Part shown: in pieces, positions 7,367-14,115 of the stretch
Numbering within the stretch: the stretch's first letter is position 1
Layout: every line of letters begins with the position of its first letter
Assembly (NCBI GenBank): GCA_900752285.1
Contig: CAADUW010000006.1
Location: 1-17,503, forward strand
Reading direction: 5' to 3'
Length of the DNA stretch: 17,503 nt
From: an uncultured Oscillospiraceae bacterium
GTDB taxonomy: Bacteria; Bacillota; Clostridia; Oscillospirales; Oscillospiraceae
Made by a program: the position numbers and the translations under genes
The notes under the pieces: generated by a model
Database searches by the model: none
The model's input: the letters and a program-made list of their open reading frames with translations, nothing else
Told to the model about the DNA's origin: nothing

Positions 7367-7404
7367 GCGTTGGCCGCCGCGGAAATTCCCTTCGCGGTCA
7401 ACGC
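7367..7404 (+). repeat. Second hairpin in the same intergenic gap
   Basis: GCGTTGGCCGC (7367-7377) pairs with GCGGTCAACGC (7394-7404) over 11 bp including one G-U pair. Seven A follow. A small TCCC/GGGA stem (7413-7424) comes next, so most of the 158-base gap before the first permease gene can fold. It may add to the partial termination or RNA processing suggested for the hairpin just upstream. Confidence 0.5.
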
Positions 7405-7464
7405 AAAAAAACTCCCGTTTGGGACGCGCCTCCGGATTCCGGTGGGGCAGAAAGGCACGGTACT

Positions 7465-8376
7465 ATGAAAAAAACCAGACTCCCCATGACCCGGCAGCGG
7501 AAAAAGGAAGCCTTGAGCGCTTACCTTTTCATTGCGCCTATGTTTCTCGGTCTGCTGGTATTCAGCGTTGGCCCTTTCTTTGAAAACATTTTCTTCAGCT
7601 TCCGCAAAATGGGTACCTTCGGAAACGGCACCTTCATCGGCCTGCGGAACTACCAGAAGCTTTTGCAGGACGATACCTTCTGGCTTGCCCTGCGCAATAC
7701 CTTTTTCTACGCCATTGTGGGCGTACCTCTTGTCATCTTATTCTCCATTTTCTTCGCAAATCTCGTCAATAAGAACATTCGGGGCCGGACGCTGTACCGT
7801 ACCTTCCTCTATATTCCCGCTATCACTATGCCTGCCGCTATCAGCATCCTGTGGCGCTGGATCCTGAACTATCAGTACGGCATTCTGAACTTCCTGATGG
7901 AAAAGATCGGACTGAACCGGGTGTCCTGGCTGGGCGATGTGCGCTATGTCCGCTGGGCAATCATTCTGGTGCTGGTCTGGTCCATGGTCAGCTATTACAC
8001 GATCATCATGCTGGCCGCCATGCAGGGCATTGACAAATCCTACTACGAGGCTGCTAGGATTGACGGCGCCAACAACCGGCAGCTGTTTTTCAAGATCACT
8101 CTTCCCATGCTGGGACCCATGATCTTCTTCTCCGTTATCATGGTCACCATCGGTATCTTGCAGATTTTCGATTTCATTTACCTGATGGTGGACCGCACCA
8201 CCTATTCCTACACCTACAGCTTGAGCCTTGTGACCTACTTCTATGAGTGCGCCTTCAACAAGAGCAGCATGCGGGGCTACGGCGCGGCGATCTCCGTGGT
8301 GCTGGCATTGATCATCATGATCATTACGCTGGTGCAGATGCTCGTCAAAAAATACTGGATCAAAACGGGGGACTAA
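7465..8376 (+). CDS. Sugar ABC transporter permease (MalF/UgpA type)
   Basis: This 303-residue membrane protein has six predicted transmembrane segments (about 19-40, 77-100, 113-134, 164-186, 216-236 and 270-293). The cytoplasmic EAA loop, which docks on the ATPase, is clear: EAARIDG at 195-201 with LP at 213-214. It belongs to the CUT1 type that pairs with a MalG-like partner, encoded three bases downstream. AAAGG lies 9 bases before the ATG at 7465, a weaker site than that of the binding-protein gene. No sugar-type ATPase gene is in the window, so a shared MsmX/UgpC-like ATPase encoded elsewhere probably energises it. Confidence 0.95.
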   Translation: MKKTRLPMTRQRKKEALSAYLFIAPMFLGLLVFSVGPFFENIFFSFRKMGTFGNGTFIGLRNYQKLLQDDTFWLALRNTFFYAIVGVPLVILFSIFFANLVNKNIRGRTLYRTFLYIPAITMPAAISILWRWILNYQYGILNFLMEKIGLNRVSWLGDVRYVRWAIILVLVWSMVSYYTIIMLAAMQGIDKSYYEAARIDGANNRQLFFKITLPMLGPMIFFSVIMVTIGILQIFDFIYLMVDRTTYSYTYSLSLVTYFYECAFNKSSMRGYGAAISVVLALIIMIITLVQMLVKKYWIKTGD

Positions 8377-8379
8377 AGC

Positions 8380-9216
8380 ATGAAGCTGAAAAACGAAGAA
8401 AGTCTCTTTACCCGGATCATGAATCATGTTTTCCTGATCTTCGGCGCCTTCCTTTCCGTCGGTCCCTTTGTCTGGATGTTCCTGACCTCCATCAAAACCT
8501 TTGAGGAAACCATTCAGATACCCCTGAAATTTTTCCCTGATGTGCCCCAGTGGCAGAACTACGCCATTATTTCCGAGAAGCTGAACTTTCCCCGGCTGTA
8601 TCTCAACACCATCCTTGTGGCGCTGTTTACCATTGTGGGACAGATCCTGATCGTGACCATCTGCGCGTATGCCTTTGACCGGCTCCGGTTCCCCGGAAAG
8701 CAGGTCCTGTTTGTGGGCATGCTGGCGCTGATGATGGTGCCGGGACAGATTTTCGTCATTCCCCGGTTCAAGATTATGGTGGCGCTCCATCTGACCAACA
8801 CCCTGACGGGTCTGGTGATCCCGGGATTGTTCAATATCTTCGGCGTGTTTCTCATGCGGCAGTTCTTCTCCACCATACCGAAGGAGCTGGACGAGGCGGC
8901 GCTGATAGACGGGTGCAGCTACTTCCGGATCTACTGGAACGTGCTGCTGCCGCTGGTGAAGTCCGGCCTGACCACTCTGGCAATTCTCACCATGCTGGGC
9001 GCGTGGAAGGACCTGATGTGGCCTCTCATCAACAACTCCCGGGCGGAAAAGATGACGCTGGCGGCAGGACTTGCCATGCTCATCGGCGAACATACCACCT
9101 ACTATGAGCAGGTCATGGCCGGCGGCATTATCGCCGTTCTGCCGCTCATCGTCCTGTTCATTGTCTTCCAGAAGCAATTCGTCGCCGGTATTGCCCAGAG
9201 CGGCATCAAGGGCTGA
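8380..9216 (+). CDS. Sugar ABC transporter permease (MalG/UgpE type)
   Basis: This 278-residue membrane protein is the partner of the preceding permease, with six predicted segments and the EAA loop at 172-178 (EAALIDG) followed by LLPL near 189-192. The opening FLSVGPFVWMFLTSIKT and the later TMLGAWKDLMWPLI are typical of this family. Its ATG lies three bases after the upstream stop codon, and GGGGGA upstream of that stop can serve as the ribosome site, so the two are tightly co-translated. It helps to form the membrane channel of the CUT1 importer. Confidence 0.95.
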   Translation: MKLKNEESLFTRIMNHVFLIFGAFLSVGPFVWMFLTSIKTFEETIQIPLKFFPDVPQWQNYAIISEKLNFPRLYLNTILVALFTIVGQILIVTICAYAFDRLRFPGKQVLFVGMLALMMVPGQIFVIPRFKIMVALHLTNTLTGLVIPGLFNIFGVFLMRQFFSTIPKELDEAALIDGCSYFRIYWNVLLPLVKSGLTTLAILTMLGAWKDLMWPLINNSRAEKMTLAAGLAMLIGEHTTYYEQVMAGGIIAVLPLIVLFIVFQKQFVAGIAQSGIKG

Positions 9217-9271
9217 GCGGCGCAAAATTTCAATTCCACCTTCCCACTTACTTACGAACGGAGGAAAAACC

Positions 9272-10327
9272 ATGCTGTTTCGGTATCCCATTAACGATGT
9301 TCACATCCACCTGTTTGATCCGAAGGACATTGACGACTGCGTCAAGATGGTGGAATTCTGCGGCTATGAGCACTGGGCGTTCATGGCGTGCACGGTGATC
9401 GGCATGCCCCTTGCGCTCTGTCAGAACCTGCTCTGCGCCCTGATGAAGCTGCGGGAGGGCGGACGGTGTCAGGCCTTCGGCTCCTTCCACTACTATGACA
9501 ACAAGGTGCCGGACGACGAGGAGCTGCTGCGGCAGATCAAGTGGCTGCAGGAGGCAGGCTTTGACGGCATCAAGATGCTGGACGGCAAGCCCGGTATCCG
9601 GGTCCGCAACGGCATTCCGCTGGATGCGCCCAACTACGACAAGATGTTCTCCTACGCGGAGCAGACCCAGTTTCCCATCCTGTACCACATCAATGACCCG
9701 GTGGAGTTCTGGCACTATGACCAGCTGCCTCAGTGGGCGGTGGAGAAGAATTTCTTCTACGGTACGGACGAGTTCCCTCACAAGTTTGAAATCGACGAGG
9801 AGACCCTCCGGATGCTGCGCAAGCATCCTAACCTGAAGCTCTGCATTCCGCACTTTTTCTTCATTTCCGATCAGCCGGGTCTGTGCAGCGAGCTGTTCGA
9901 CCGGTATCCCAACTTCTATCTGGATATTACCCCCGGCTGGGAAATGTTCGAAAACTTTGCCAAGGACCGGGAGTTCTGGCGGAATTTCTTCGGCGAGCAT
10001 TCGAACCGCATTCTCTTCGGTACGGATACCTTCTCCGACCACTGGATGCAGACCGTCACCTGTCTGCAGCGGGTCATGGAGACCGACGAGCACTTTGTTG
10101 CCTTTGAGGAAAACTGCATCGGTCTGGACCTGCCGGAAAAAACCCTCCGGGACGTGTACTATAACAACTACTTTGACTTCGTAGGGACGGTGGATCGGAA
10201 GATCAACGTACCCATGGTTCTGGAATACGCGGATACTCTGTATGCGCACATTCCCCAGAATGAGAACTATGAATATGTGAAGAATACCATTGACTACCTG
10301 AAGTCCGAAATTGCCAAATTTGCCTGA
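9272..10327 (+). CDS. Amidohydrolase family (amidohydrolase_2, TIM-barrel metal hydrolase)
   Basis: The 351-residue protein has the signs of an amidohydrolase_2 TIM barrel: the metal-binding HxH after strand one (DVHIH, H11 and H13), a later histidine in LYHINDP, another in CIPHFFF, and a strand-8 aspartate in LFGTDTFSD. Family members include lactonases, decarboxylases and amide or ester hydrolases acting on small molecules, so the exact reaction is not predictable. The ATG at 9272 has GGAGG 7 bases upstream; the frame stays open further upstream only as overlap with the permease gene. Its place among import and sugar-processing genes suggests that it hydrolyses the imported compound or a lactone from it. 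A stop codon 15 bases before the next gene's start indicates tight coupling. Confidence 0.88.
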   Translation: MLFRYPINDVHIHLFDPKDIDDCVKMVEFCGYEHWAFMACTVIGMPLALCQNLLCALMKLREGGRCQAFGSFHYYDNKVPDDEELLRQIKWLQEAGFDGIKMLDGKPGIRVRNGIPLDAPNYDKMFSYAEQTQFPILYHINDPVEFWHYDQLPQWAVEKNFFYGTDEFPHKFEIDEETLRMLRKHPNLKLCIPHFFFISDQPGLCSELFDRYPNFYLDITPGWEMFENFAKDREFWRNFFGEHSNRILFGTDTFSDHWMQTVTCLQRVMETDEHFVAFEENCIGLDLPEKTLRDVYYNNYFDFVGTVDRKINVPMVLEYADTLYAHIPQNENYEYVKNTIDYLKSEIAKFA

Positions 10328-10329
10328 TT

Positions 10330-10345
10330 GGAGGGAACGCCCTTG
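10330..10345 (+). promoter_or_regulatory. Ribosome site that fixes a TTG start
   Basis: GGAGG at 10330-10334 lies 8 bases before the TTG at 10343. The alternative in-frame TTG at 10328 precedes this site and has no Shine-Dalgarno of its own. Starting at 10343 gives MKLCVIGGTG, placing the Rossmann glycine motif at the very N terminus, as is usual for GH4 enzymes. Confidence 0.8.
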
Positions 10346-11725
10346 AAGCTTTGTGTGATTGGCGGAACGGGTGCCAGATCGGCATTCCTGACCAAATCCC
10401 TTGTAAAAAATGCCGCTTCCATCCGGGTGGATCATATTGTCCTGCTGGATAATGATCCCCGGAAGCTCCGGACCTACGGCAGCATTGCCTGCGGACTTGC
10501 CCGGCGGCTGGATCCCTCCGTCCGGTTTGAAGTGACGGACGATGCCGTGAAGGCCCTGACGGATGTGGACTATATCATTACCACCATCCGGGCGGGCGGC
10601 GATGAGGGCCGTCTGTTTGATGAAAAGACCTGCATGGAGCTGGGGGTTCTGGGGCAGGAGACAACGGGCGGCGGCGGTTTTGCCATGGCGATCCGTTCCA
10701 TTCCCACCCTGATCTACTACTGCAACCTTGCCAGAAAGGTTGCAAAGCCCAACCATCTGATCTTTAACTTTACAAACCCCAGCGGCATCATCACGCAGGC
10801 CATGCGGCAGCAGGGTTTTTCGAATGTCTACGGCATCTGCGACGCCCCCAGCGGTTTCATCAAGCAGCTGGAGGAAATTCTGGAGGTGCCTTATGATACG
10901 CTGGATATTACCTGCTACGGCCTGAATCACCTGTCCTGGTTCCGGGATGCCAAAGTAAACGGCGAGGATGTACAGGAGAAGCTGCTGAAGGATCCCAGAA
11001 CCTATACCCATTCGGAAATGCGGCTGTTTACGCCGGAAATGGCAGAACTGAACGACGGCTGTATGCTCAATGAGTATCTGTACTTCTATTATCGCCGGGA
11101 CAAATCCCAGAGCCTCATCCGGAAGGCGGAGCATCCCAGAGGGGAAATGATCTACCTTATCAACCGGGAGCTGGAGGAGGAACTGGACAGGCTGGAGTTT
11201 CCCCGGGACTTTGAAAAGGGCTTTGACCTGTACATGCATGCCTACGGCAGACGGGAAAACGCCTATTTCTCCGTGGAAAGCGGCTCGTGCCGGGAAAAGG
11301 TCTGGCAGCCCCCCACGGTGGAGGAGTTCCTGAGTCAGCCGGACGAGGGCGGTTATGCCGCGGTGGCACTGCGGTTCATCCACGCCATTACCGACGGCAT
11401 TCCCTGCCGGATGGTGCTGTCCGTTCCCAACAACGGTGCCATCGAGGGATTGCAGGACGATGATGTGGTGGAGATCACCTGCGATATTACGAAGGAGGGG
11501 GCTAAGCCCGTCTCCATCGGAAAAATCAGTCCCTTCCAGCTGCTGCAGATCCAGCGGATCAAGTTCTTCGAGCGCAGCACCATTGCCGCCATCCTGAATG
11601 ACGACCGGAGGGCGGCGGTGCAGGGACTGTACATCCATCCGCTGGTGAACGATCTGGACATTGCCCAAAAGCTGACCGATACCTTCTTCGACCGCTACGC
11701 TGCCTTCATCCACATGAACGGCTGA
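10343..11725 (+). CDS. Glycoside hydrolase family 4-like enzyme (NAD/Mn-dependent)
   Basis: The 460-residue product matches the GH4 family, which cleaves alpha- or beta-glycosides, often 6-phosphorylated, by an oxidation-elimination mechanism using NAD+ and a divalent metal. Visible signs are the N-terminal nucleotide-binding IGGTGARS (residues 6-13), DVDYIITTIRAGG, LGQETTGGGGFAMAIRSIP, NFTNPSGI, the metal-ligand region ICDAP (C166) and GLNHL (H196). The CDxP arrangement resembles the CDMP motif of phospho-alpha-glucosidases more than the CNxP of phospho-beta-glucosidases, but context matters and the rest is divergent. The start is TTG, decided by GGAGG 8 bases upstream. The importer is an ABC type, not a PTS, so the substrate should reach this enzyme unphosphorylated unless the operon's PfkB-type kinase acts first. 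Confidence 0.88.
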   Translation: MKLCVIGGTGARSAFLTKSLVKNAASIRVDHIVLLDNDPRKLRTYGSIACGLARRLDPSVRFEVTDDAVKALTDVDYIITTIRAGGDEGRLFDEKTCMELGVLGQETTGGGGFAMAIRSIPTLIYYCNLARKVAKPNHLIFNFTNPSGIITQAMRQQGFSNVYGICDAPSGFIKQLEEILEVPYDTLDITCYGLNHLSWFRDAKVNGEDVQEKLLKDPRTYTHSEMRLFTPEMAELNDGCMLNEYLYFYYRRDKSQSLIRKAEHPRGEMIYLINRELEEELDRLEFPRDFEKGFDLYMHAYGRRENAYFSVESGSCREKVWQPPTVEEFLSQPDEGGYAAVALRFIHAITDGIPCRMVLSVPNNGAIEGLQDDDVVEITCDITKEGAKPVSIGKISPFQLLQIQRIKFFERSTIAAILNDDRRAAVQGLYIHPLVNDLDIAQKLTDTFFDRYAAFIHMNG

Positions 11726-11769
11726 GGCTTTCCGCTGTCAACTCAATTTCAACGTTAGGGGAATCGCCC

Positions 11770-12660
11770 ATGTATGATTTCAAGACATTCGCTCAGATGA
11801 ATCTGGACCTGATCTTTCAGGGCTACGACCGGATGCCGGAGCCCGGTGAGGAGGTCTTTGCCCGGCGCTTTACCATGCAGCTGGGCGGCGGCCCCATGGT
11901 CTGCCCCATTGTGCTGGATCAGCTGGGCTGCAAGGTGGAGCTGGGAACGTTTCTGGGAAAGGGCGAGGTAACGGAGATCTGTCTGCGGCTTCTGGAAAAG
12001 CGGGGCTTCCGCGCCTACCGCAGTTTTCCTTCCCCCCGAGAGGATCCGGTGGTGGTGACGGCGGTTTTCTCCGGTCCCCGGGATCGGGGCTTTCTGGCCC
12101 ACAATGAGCAGGTTTACGAAAGCTGTCTGCCGGAGGAAACGGTCTTTCAGTATCTGCGGGATGCCAGAGTAGTCTTTGCGCCCGTTGGGCATCCGGGCGT
12201 GACCCGGCGGCTTCATGAGGCAGGGGTCAAAATCGTGTTTGATAACGGTTGGAGCGACGACCTGTCCATTGATACCGTGAAGGATGTGCTGCCCTACGTG
12301 GATGTGTATACGCCCAATGATAAGGAAGCCCGGAAAATCGCGGGTACCGAAGATCTGGAACAGGCACTGCGGTTCCTTGCCCGCTATACGGGAAATCCTG
12401 TGATCACCATGGGACGGGACGGATGTGCCTATCTGGAAAACGACCGAATGGAAATTCTTCCCGCTCAGTCCGGCATCCGTGCCGTGGATACCACCGGCGC
12501 CGGGGATAACTTCATCACCGGAGTGGTCTACGGCATGATCCATGACCTGCCCATAAAGCAGTGCCTGCAATTGGGGAACCGGTTTGCGGGAAAATCCACT
12601 ACCGGCGTTGGCTGCTACGGCGCCAACATTACCCGGGACGAGTTGACGGGAGTACTGTAA
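11770..12660 (+). CDS. PfkB family carbohydrate kinase
   Basis: This 296-residue protein has the PfkB C-terminal signature DTTGAGDNF (residues 240-248), with D246 as the expected catalytic base and GAG forming the anion hole. TPNDKEARKIAG (181-192) carries the N and E used in metal-ATP binding. The N-terminal sugar-binding signature is unusual: GGGPMVCP (39-46) replaces the common GG-x-x-x-N pattern, suggesting a non-standard acceptor. The family phosphorylates sugars, nucleosides and Amadori compounds such as fructoselysine. AGGGG lies 8 bases before the ATG. It probably phosphorylates the sugar part released or imported by the operon; the substrate is unknown. Its stop codon is one base before the next gene. 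Confidence 0.9.
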   Translation: MYDFKTFAQMNLDLIFQGYDRMPEPGEEVFARRFTMQLGGGPMVCPIVLDQLGCKVELGTFLGKGEVTEICLRLLEKRGFRAYRSFPSPREDPVVVTAVFSGPRDRGFLAHNEQVYESCLPEETVFQYLRDARVVFAPVGHPGVTRRLHEAGVKIVFDNGWSDDLSIDTVKDVLPYVDVYTPNDKEARKIAGTEDLEQALRFLARYTGNPVITMGRDGCAYLENDRMEILPAQSGIRAVDTTGAGDNFITGVVYGMIHDLPIKQCLQLGNRFAGKSTTGVGCYGANITRDELTGVL

Positions 12661-12661
12661 A

Positions 12662-13768
12662 ATGGATGTGAGGATTTGTCCGGAACGGCTTACGGAAACC
12701 TTCTGCCGTCTGGTGGAAATTGACAGCCCGTCCTACGGGGAAGCCGCCATGGCGGCGGCTCTGCGGGAAAAGCTGGAAGCGTTGGGCTTCTCGGTGGAAC
12801 CCTGCGGCTGCCCGGAGGGCGGAACTGCCCCCAATCTTTTTGCCCGGCTCCCGGGCGTGGGAGAACCGGTGCTGCTGTGCGCCCACATGGACACGGTGGA
12901 GCCATCCCGGGGGAAAAAGGCCCGGGTGGAACCGGACGGAACCATCCGTTCCGCCGGAAATACGGTATTGGGCGCTGACGATCTGGCGGCGGTGGCTTCC
13001 ATTCTGGAAGCGGTGACCGCACTCCGGGAGCAGGGAATTCCCCACCGCCCGGTGGAGCTTCTGCTGTCCGCTGCGGAGGAAGCCTACTGCATCGGGGCCT
13101 CCTGCTTTGACTTTTCCAGAGTCACGGCGAAGGAAGCCTATGTACCGGATATGGATGCCCCCATGGGGTACGCTGCGGTTTCTGCGCCCGCCATGTTTGA
13201 CTTTACGGTAACGGTTCACGGACACGCGTCTCACGCCGGGTTTGCTCCGGAGCAGGGCGTCAGTGCCATCTGTGCCGCGGCACAGGCAATCGGAGAACTG
13301 CCGAACGGACGGGTCGACTCCCGGACTACTCTGAACTTTGGCACCATTTCCGGCGGCACTGCAACAAATATTGTTCCCGAGCGCTGTACGGTCACGGGGG
13401 AACTGAGAAGCTTTGATGAGCCCTTTGCCCGGGAGCTGCTGGAGCGGGTGGAGAATACCTTCCGGCAGGCCGCGGCGGCCCGTGGCGCCCGGGTGGAATT
13501 TGAAAAGCGCTGCCTGTTCCATACCTATTCCGTTCCGGACTCCGCTCCCTCCGTGCGGAACTATTCCCGGGCATGCCGGGAACTGGGACTGGAGCCGGTG
13601 TTTACCAGAACCTTCGGCGGCAGCGACAACAACTGGCTGACTTACCATGGAATCCCGGGCATTGTCATTGCCTCCGCCATGCACAACTGCCATACCTGTG
13701 ACGAATTCACGACACAAAAAGAACTGACCCAGTGCGCAAAAATTCTGGCGTCTCTTCTGTGCGGATAA
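12662..13768 (+). CDS. M20 family metallopeptidase (PepT-like)
   Basis: The 368-residue cytoplasmic enzyme shows M20 dizinc features: H75 and D77 (HMDTV), bridging D106 (GADD), catalytic E139 with E140 (AAEEAY), an aspartate in DMDAPMG (163-165) and H344 near the C terminus. The lid or dimerisation domain starts near 180 (HGHASHAGFAPEQG), where PepT-type tripeptidases have the same H-A-G-x-x-PE-G pattern, and NIVPERC follows. Relatives cleave tripeptides or acyl-amino acids. The residue after EE is not the common glycine or isoleucine-glycine pair but AYCIG, and H344 is in the cysteine-rich context HNCHTCDE. It follows the kinase by one base and is the last gene before the terminator, so it may remove an amino acid or acyl group from the operon's substrate. 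Confidence 0.9.
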   Translation: MDVRICPERLTETFCRLVEIDSPSYGEAAMAAALREKLEALGFSVEPCGCPEGGTAPNLFARLPGVGEPVLLCAHMDTVEPSRGKKARVEPDGTIRSAGNTVLGADDLAAVASILEAVTALREQGIPHRPVELLLSAAEEAYCIGASCFDFSRVTAKEAYVPDMDAPMGYAAVSAPAMFDFTVTVHGHASHAGFAPEQGVSAICAAAQAIGELPNGRVDSRTTLNFGTISGGTATNIVPERCTVTGELRSFDEPFARELLERVENTFRQAAAARGARVEFEKRCLFHTYSVPDSAPSVRNYSRACRELGLEPVFTRTFGGSDNNWLTYHGIPGIVIASAMHNCHTCDEFTTQKELTQCAKILASLLCG

Positions 13769-13785
13769 GACCTGTTTTCCCAAAG

Positions 13786-13823
13786 CGCCTCCGACTCTCT
13801 CCCCGAGAGCCGGAGGCGTTTTT
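13786..13823 (+). terminator. Intrinsic terminator of the catabolic operon
   Basis: CGCCTCCG (13786-13793) pairs with CGGAGGCG (13811-13818). After one A-C mismatch the stem continues with CTCTC/GAGAG around the loop TCCCC, and T residues run to 13823. This is a strong intrinsic terminator 18 bases after the M20 peptidase stop codon, and it marks the end of the operon. Confidence 0.92.
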
Positions 13824-13858
13824 AGTATAGAAGGATAAATTGAAATTCAGCGGCGTAA

Positions 13859-13936
13859 GGCACCCCCGACACGGTGCCATTCCGAGCCAGTCCCTGATAC
13901 CTTGTCGGGATTAACAACTGTCCCGGAATGGCATTG
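13859..13936. ncRNA. Candidate structured element with competing hairpins
   Basis: Two mutually exclusive stems share the bases GGTGCC at 13873-13878. The first is GGCACC/GGTGCC (13859-13864 with 13873-13878). The second is a perfect TGCCATTCCG/CGGAATGGCA pair (13875-13884 with 13924-13933), extendable to 13 bp with G-U pairs (13872-13884 with 13924-13936). Its 39-base loop can form further short stems (CAGT/ACTG and CCC/GGG). No T run follows. It could be a small RNA, a leader switch or the remains of a small mobile palindrome; none of the known riboswitch classes was recognised. Confidence 0.35.
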
Positions 13937-13986
13937 CTGTTCAGAGTGCGCATCCAAACACCCCGCTAAACAACAATTTGTTACCA

Positions 13987-14071
13987 TGTAAAATCCTGCT
14001 GCCATCGGGAAATTTTACACGGGTCCCCGATTTGACGTGAATTTTACAAATCTTCCGTTTCGGATTTTACA
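13987..14071 (+). promoter_or_regulatory. Cluster of ATTTTACA boxes, probable PhoP sites
   Basis: ATTTTACA occurs at 14012-14019, 14041-14048 and 14064-14071 on the plus strand and in reverse at 13987-13994. A weaker copy (ATTTGACG) starts at 14030, 11 bases before the one at 14041; Bacillota PhoP boxes are TT-A-C-A repeats spaced about one helical turn. The cluster ends about ten bases upstream of the -10 TAAGAT (14081-14086). In such promoters the Pho box replaces the -35 element, so this is consistent with induction of pst under phosphate starvation. Confidence 0.7.
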
Positions 14072-14080
14072 TGGCCCGGT

Positions 14081-14086
14081 TAAGAT
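14081..14086 (+). promoter_or_regulatory. -10 element of the pst operon
   Basis: TAAGAT matches four of six -10 positions and lies 30 bases before the pstC ATG. No good -35 hexamer is found 16-18 bases upstream, where the last ATTTTACA box occupies the neighbouring stretch, which is the pattern of activator-dependent PhoP promoters. Confidence 0.45.
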
Positions 14087-14115
14087 GAAAGCATAACGGC
14101 GGAAAGGAAAGAATT

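Noticed and set aside
7321..7404. Intrinsic terminator that would split the binding-protein gene from the permeases.
   Set aside because: The stems are strong, but no T tract follows on the plus strand; a partial stop or RNA-stability role fits better.
7738..9291. A 517-codon minus-strand open frame opposite the two permease genes.
   Set aside because: It is very rich in H, Q, D and G, the usual composition of a reverse-strand shadow of a membrane protein gene, and shows no domain.
9248..11713. An 821-codon open frame on the minus strand opposite the amidohydrolase and GH4 genes.
   Set aside because: It is antisense to two well-supported genes, has no recognisable motif or ribosome site, and is rich in residues expected from reading GC-rich codons backwards.
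13859..13936. A tRNA, T-box or known riboswitch upstream of the pst operon.
   Set aside because: The folding is not a cloverleaf with the T-arm and acceptor consensus, and no T-box or known riboswitch core was recognised; it is kept only as a candidate structured element.
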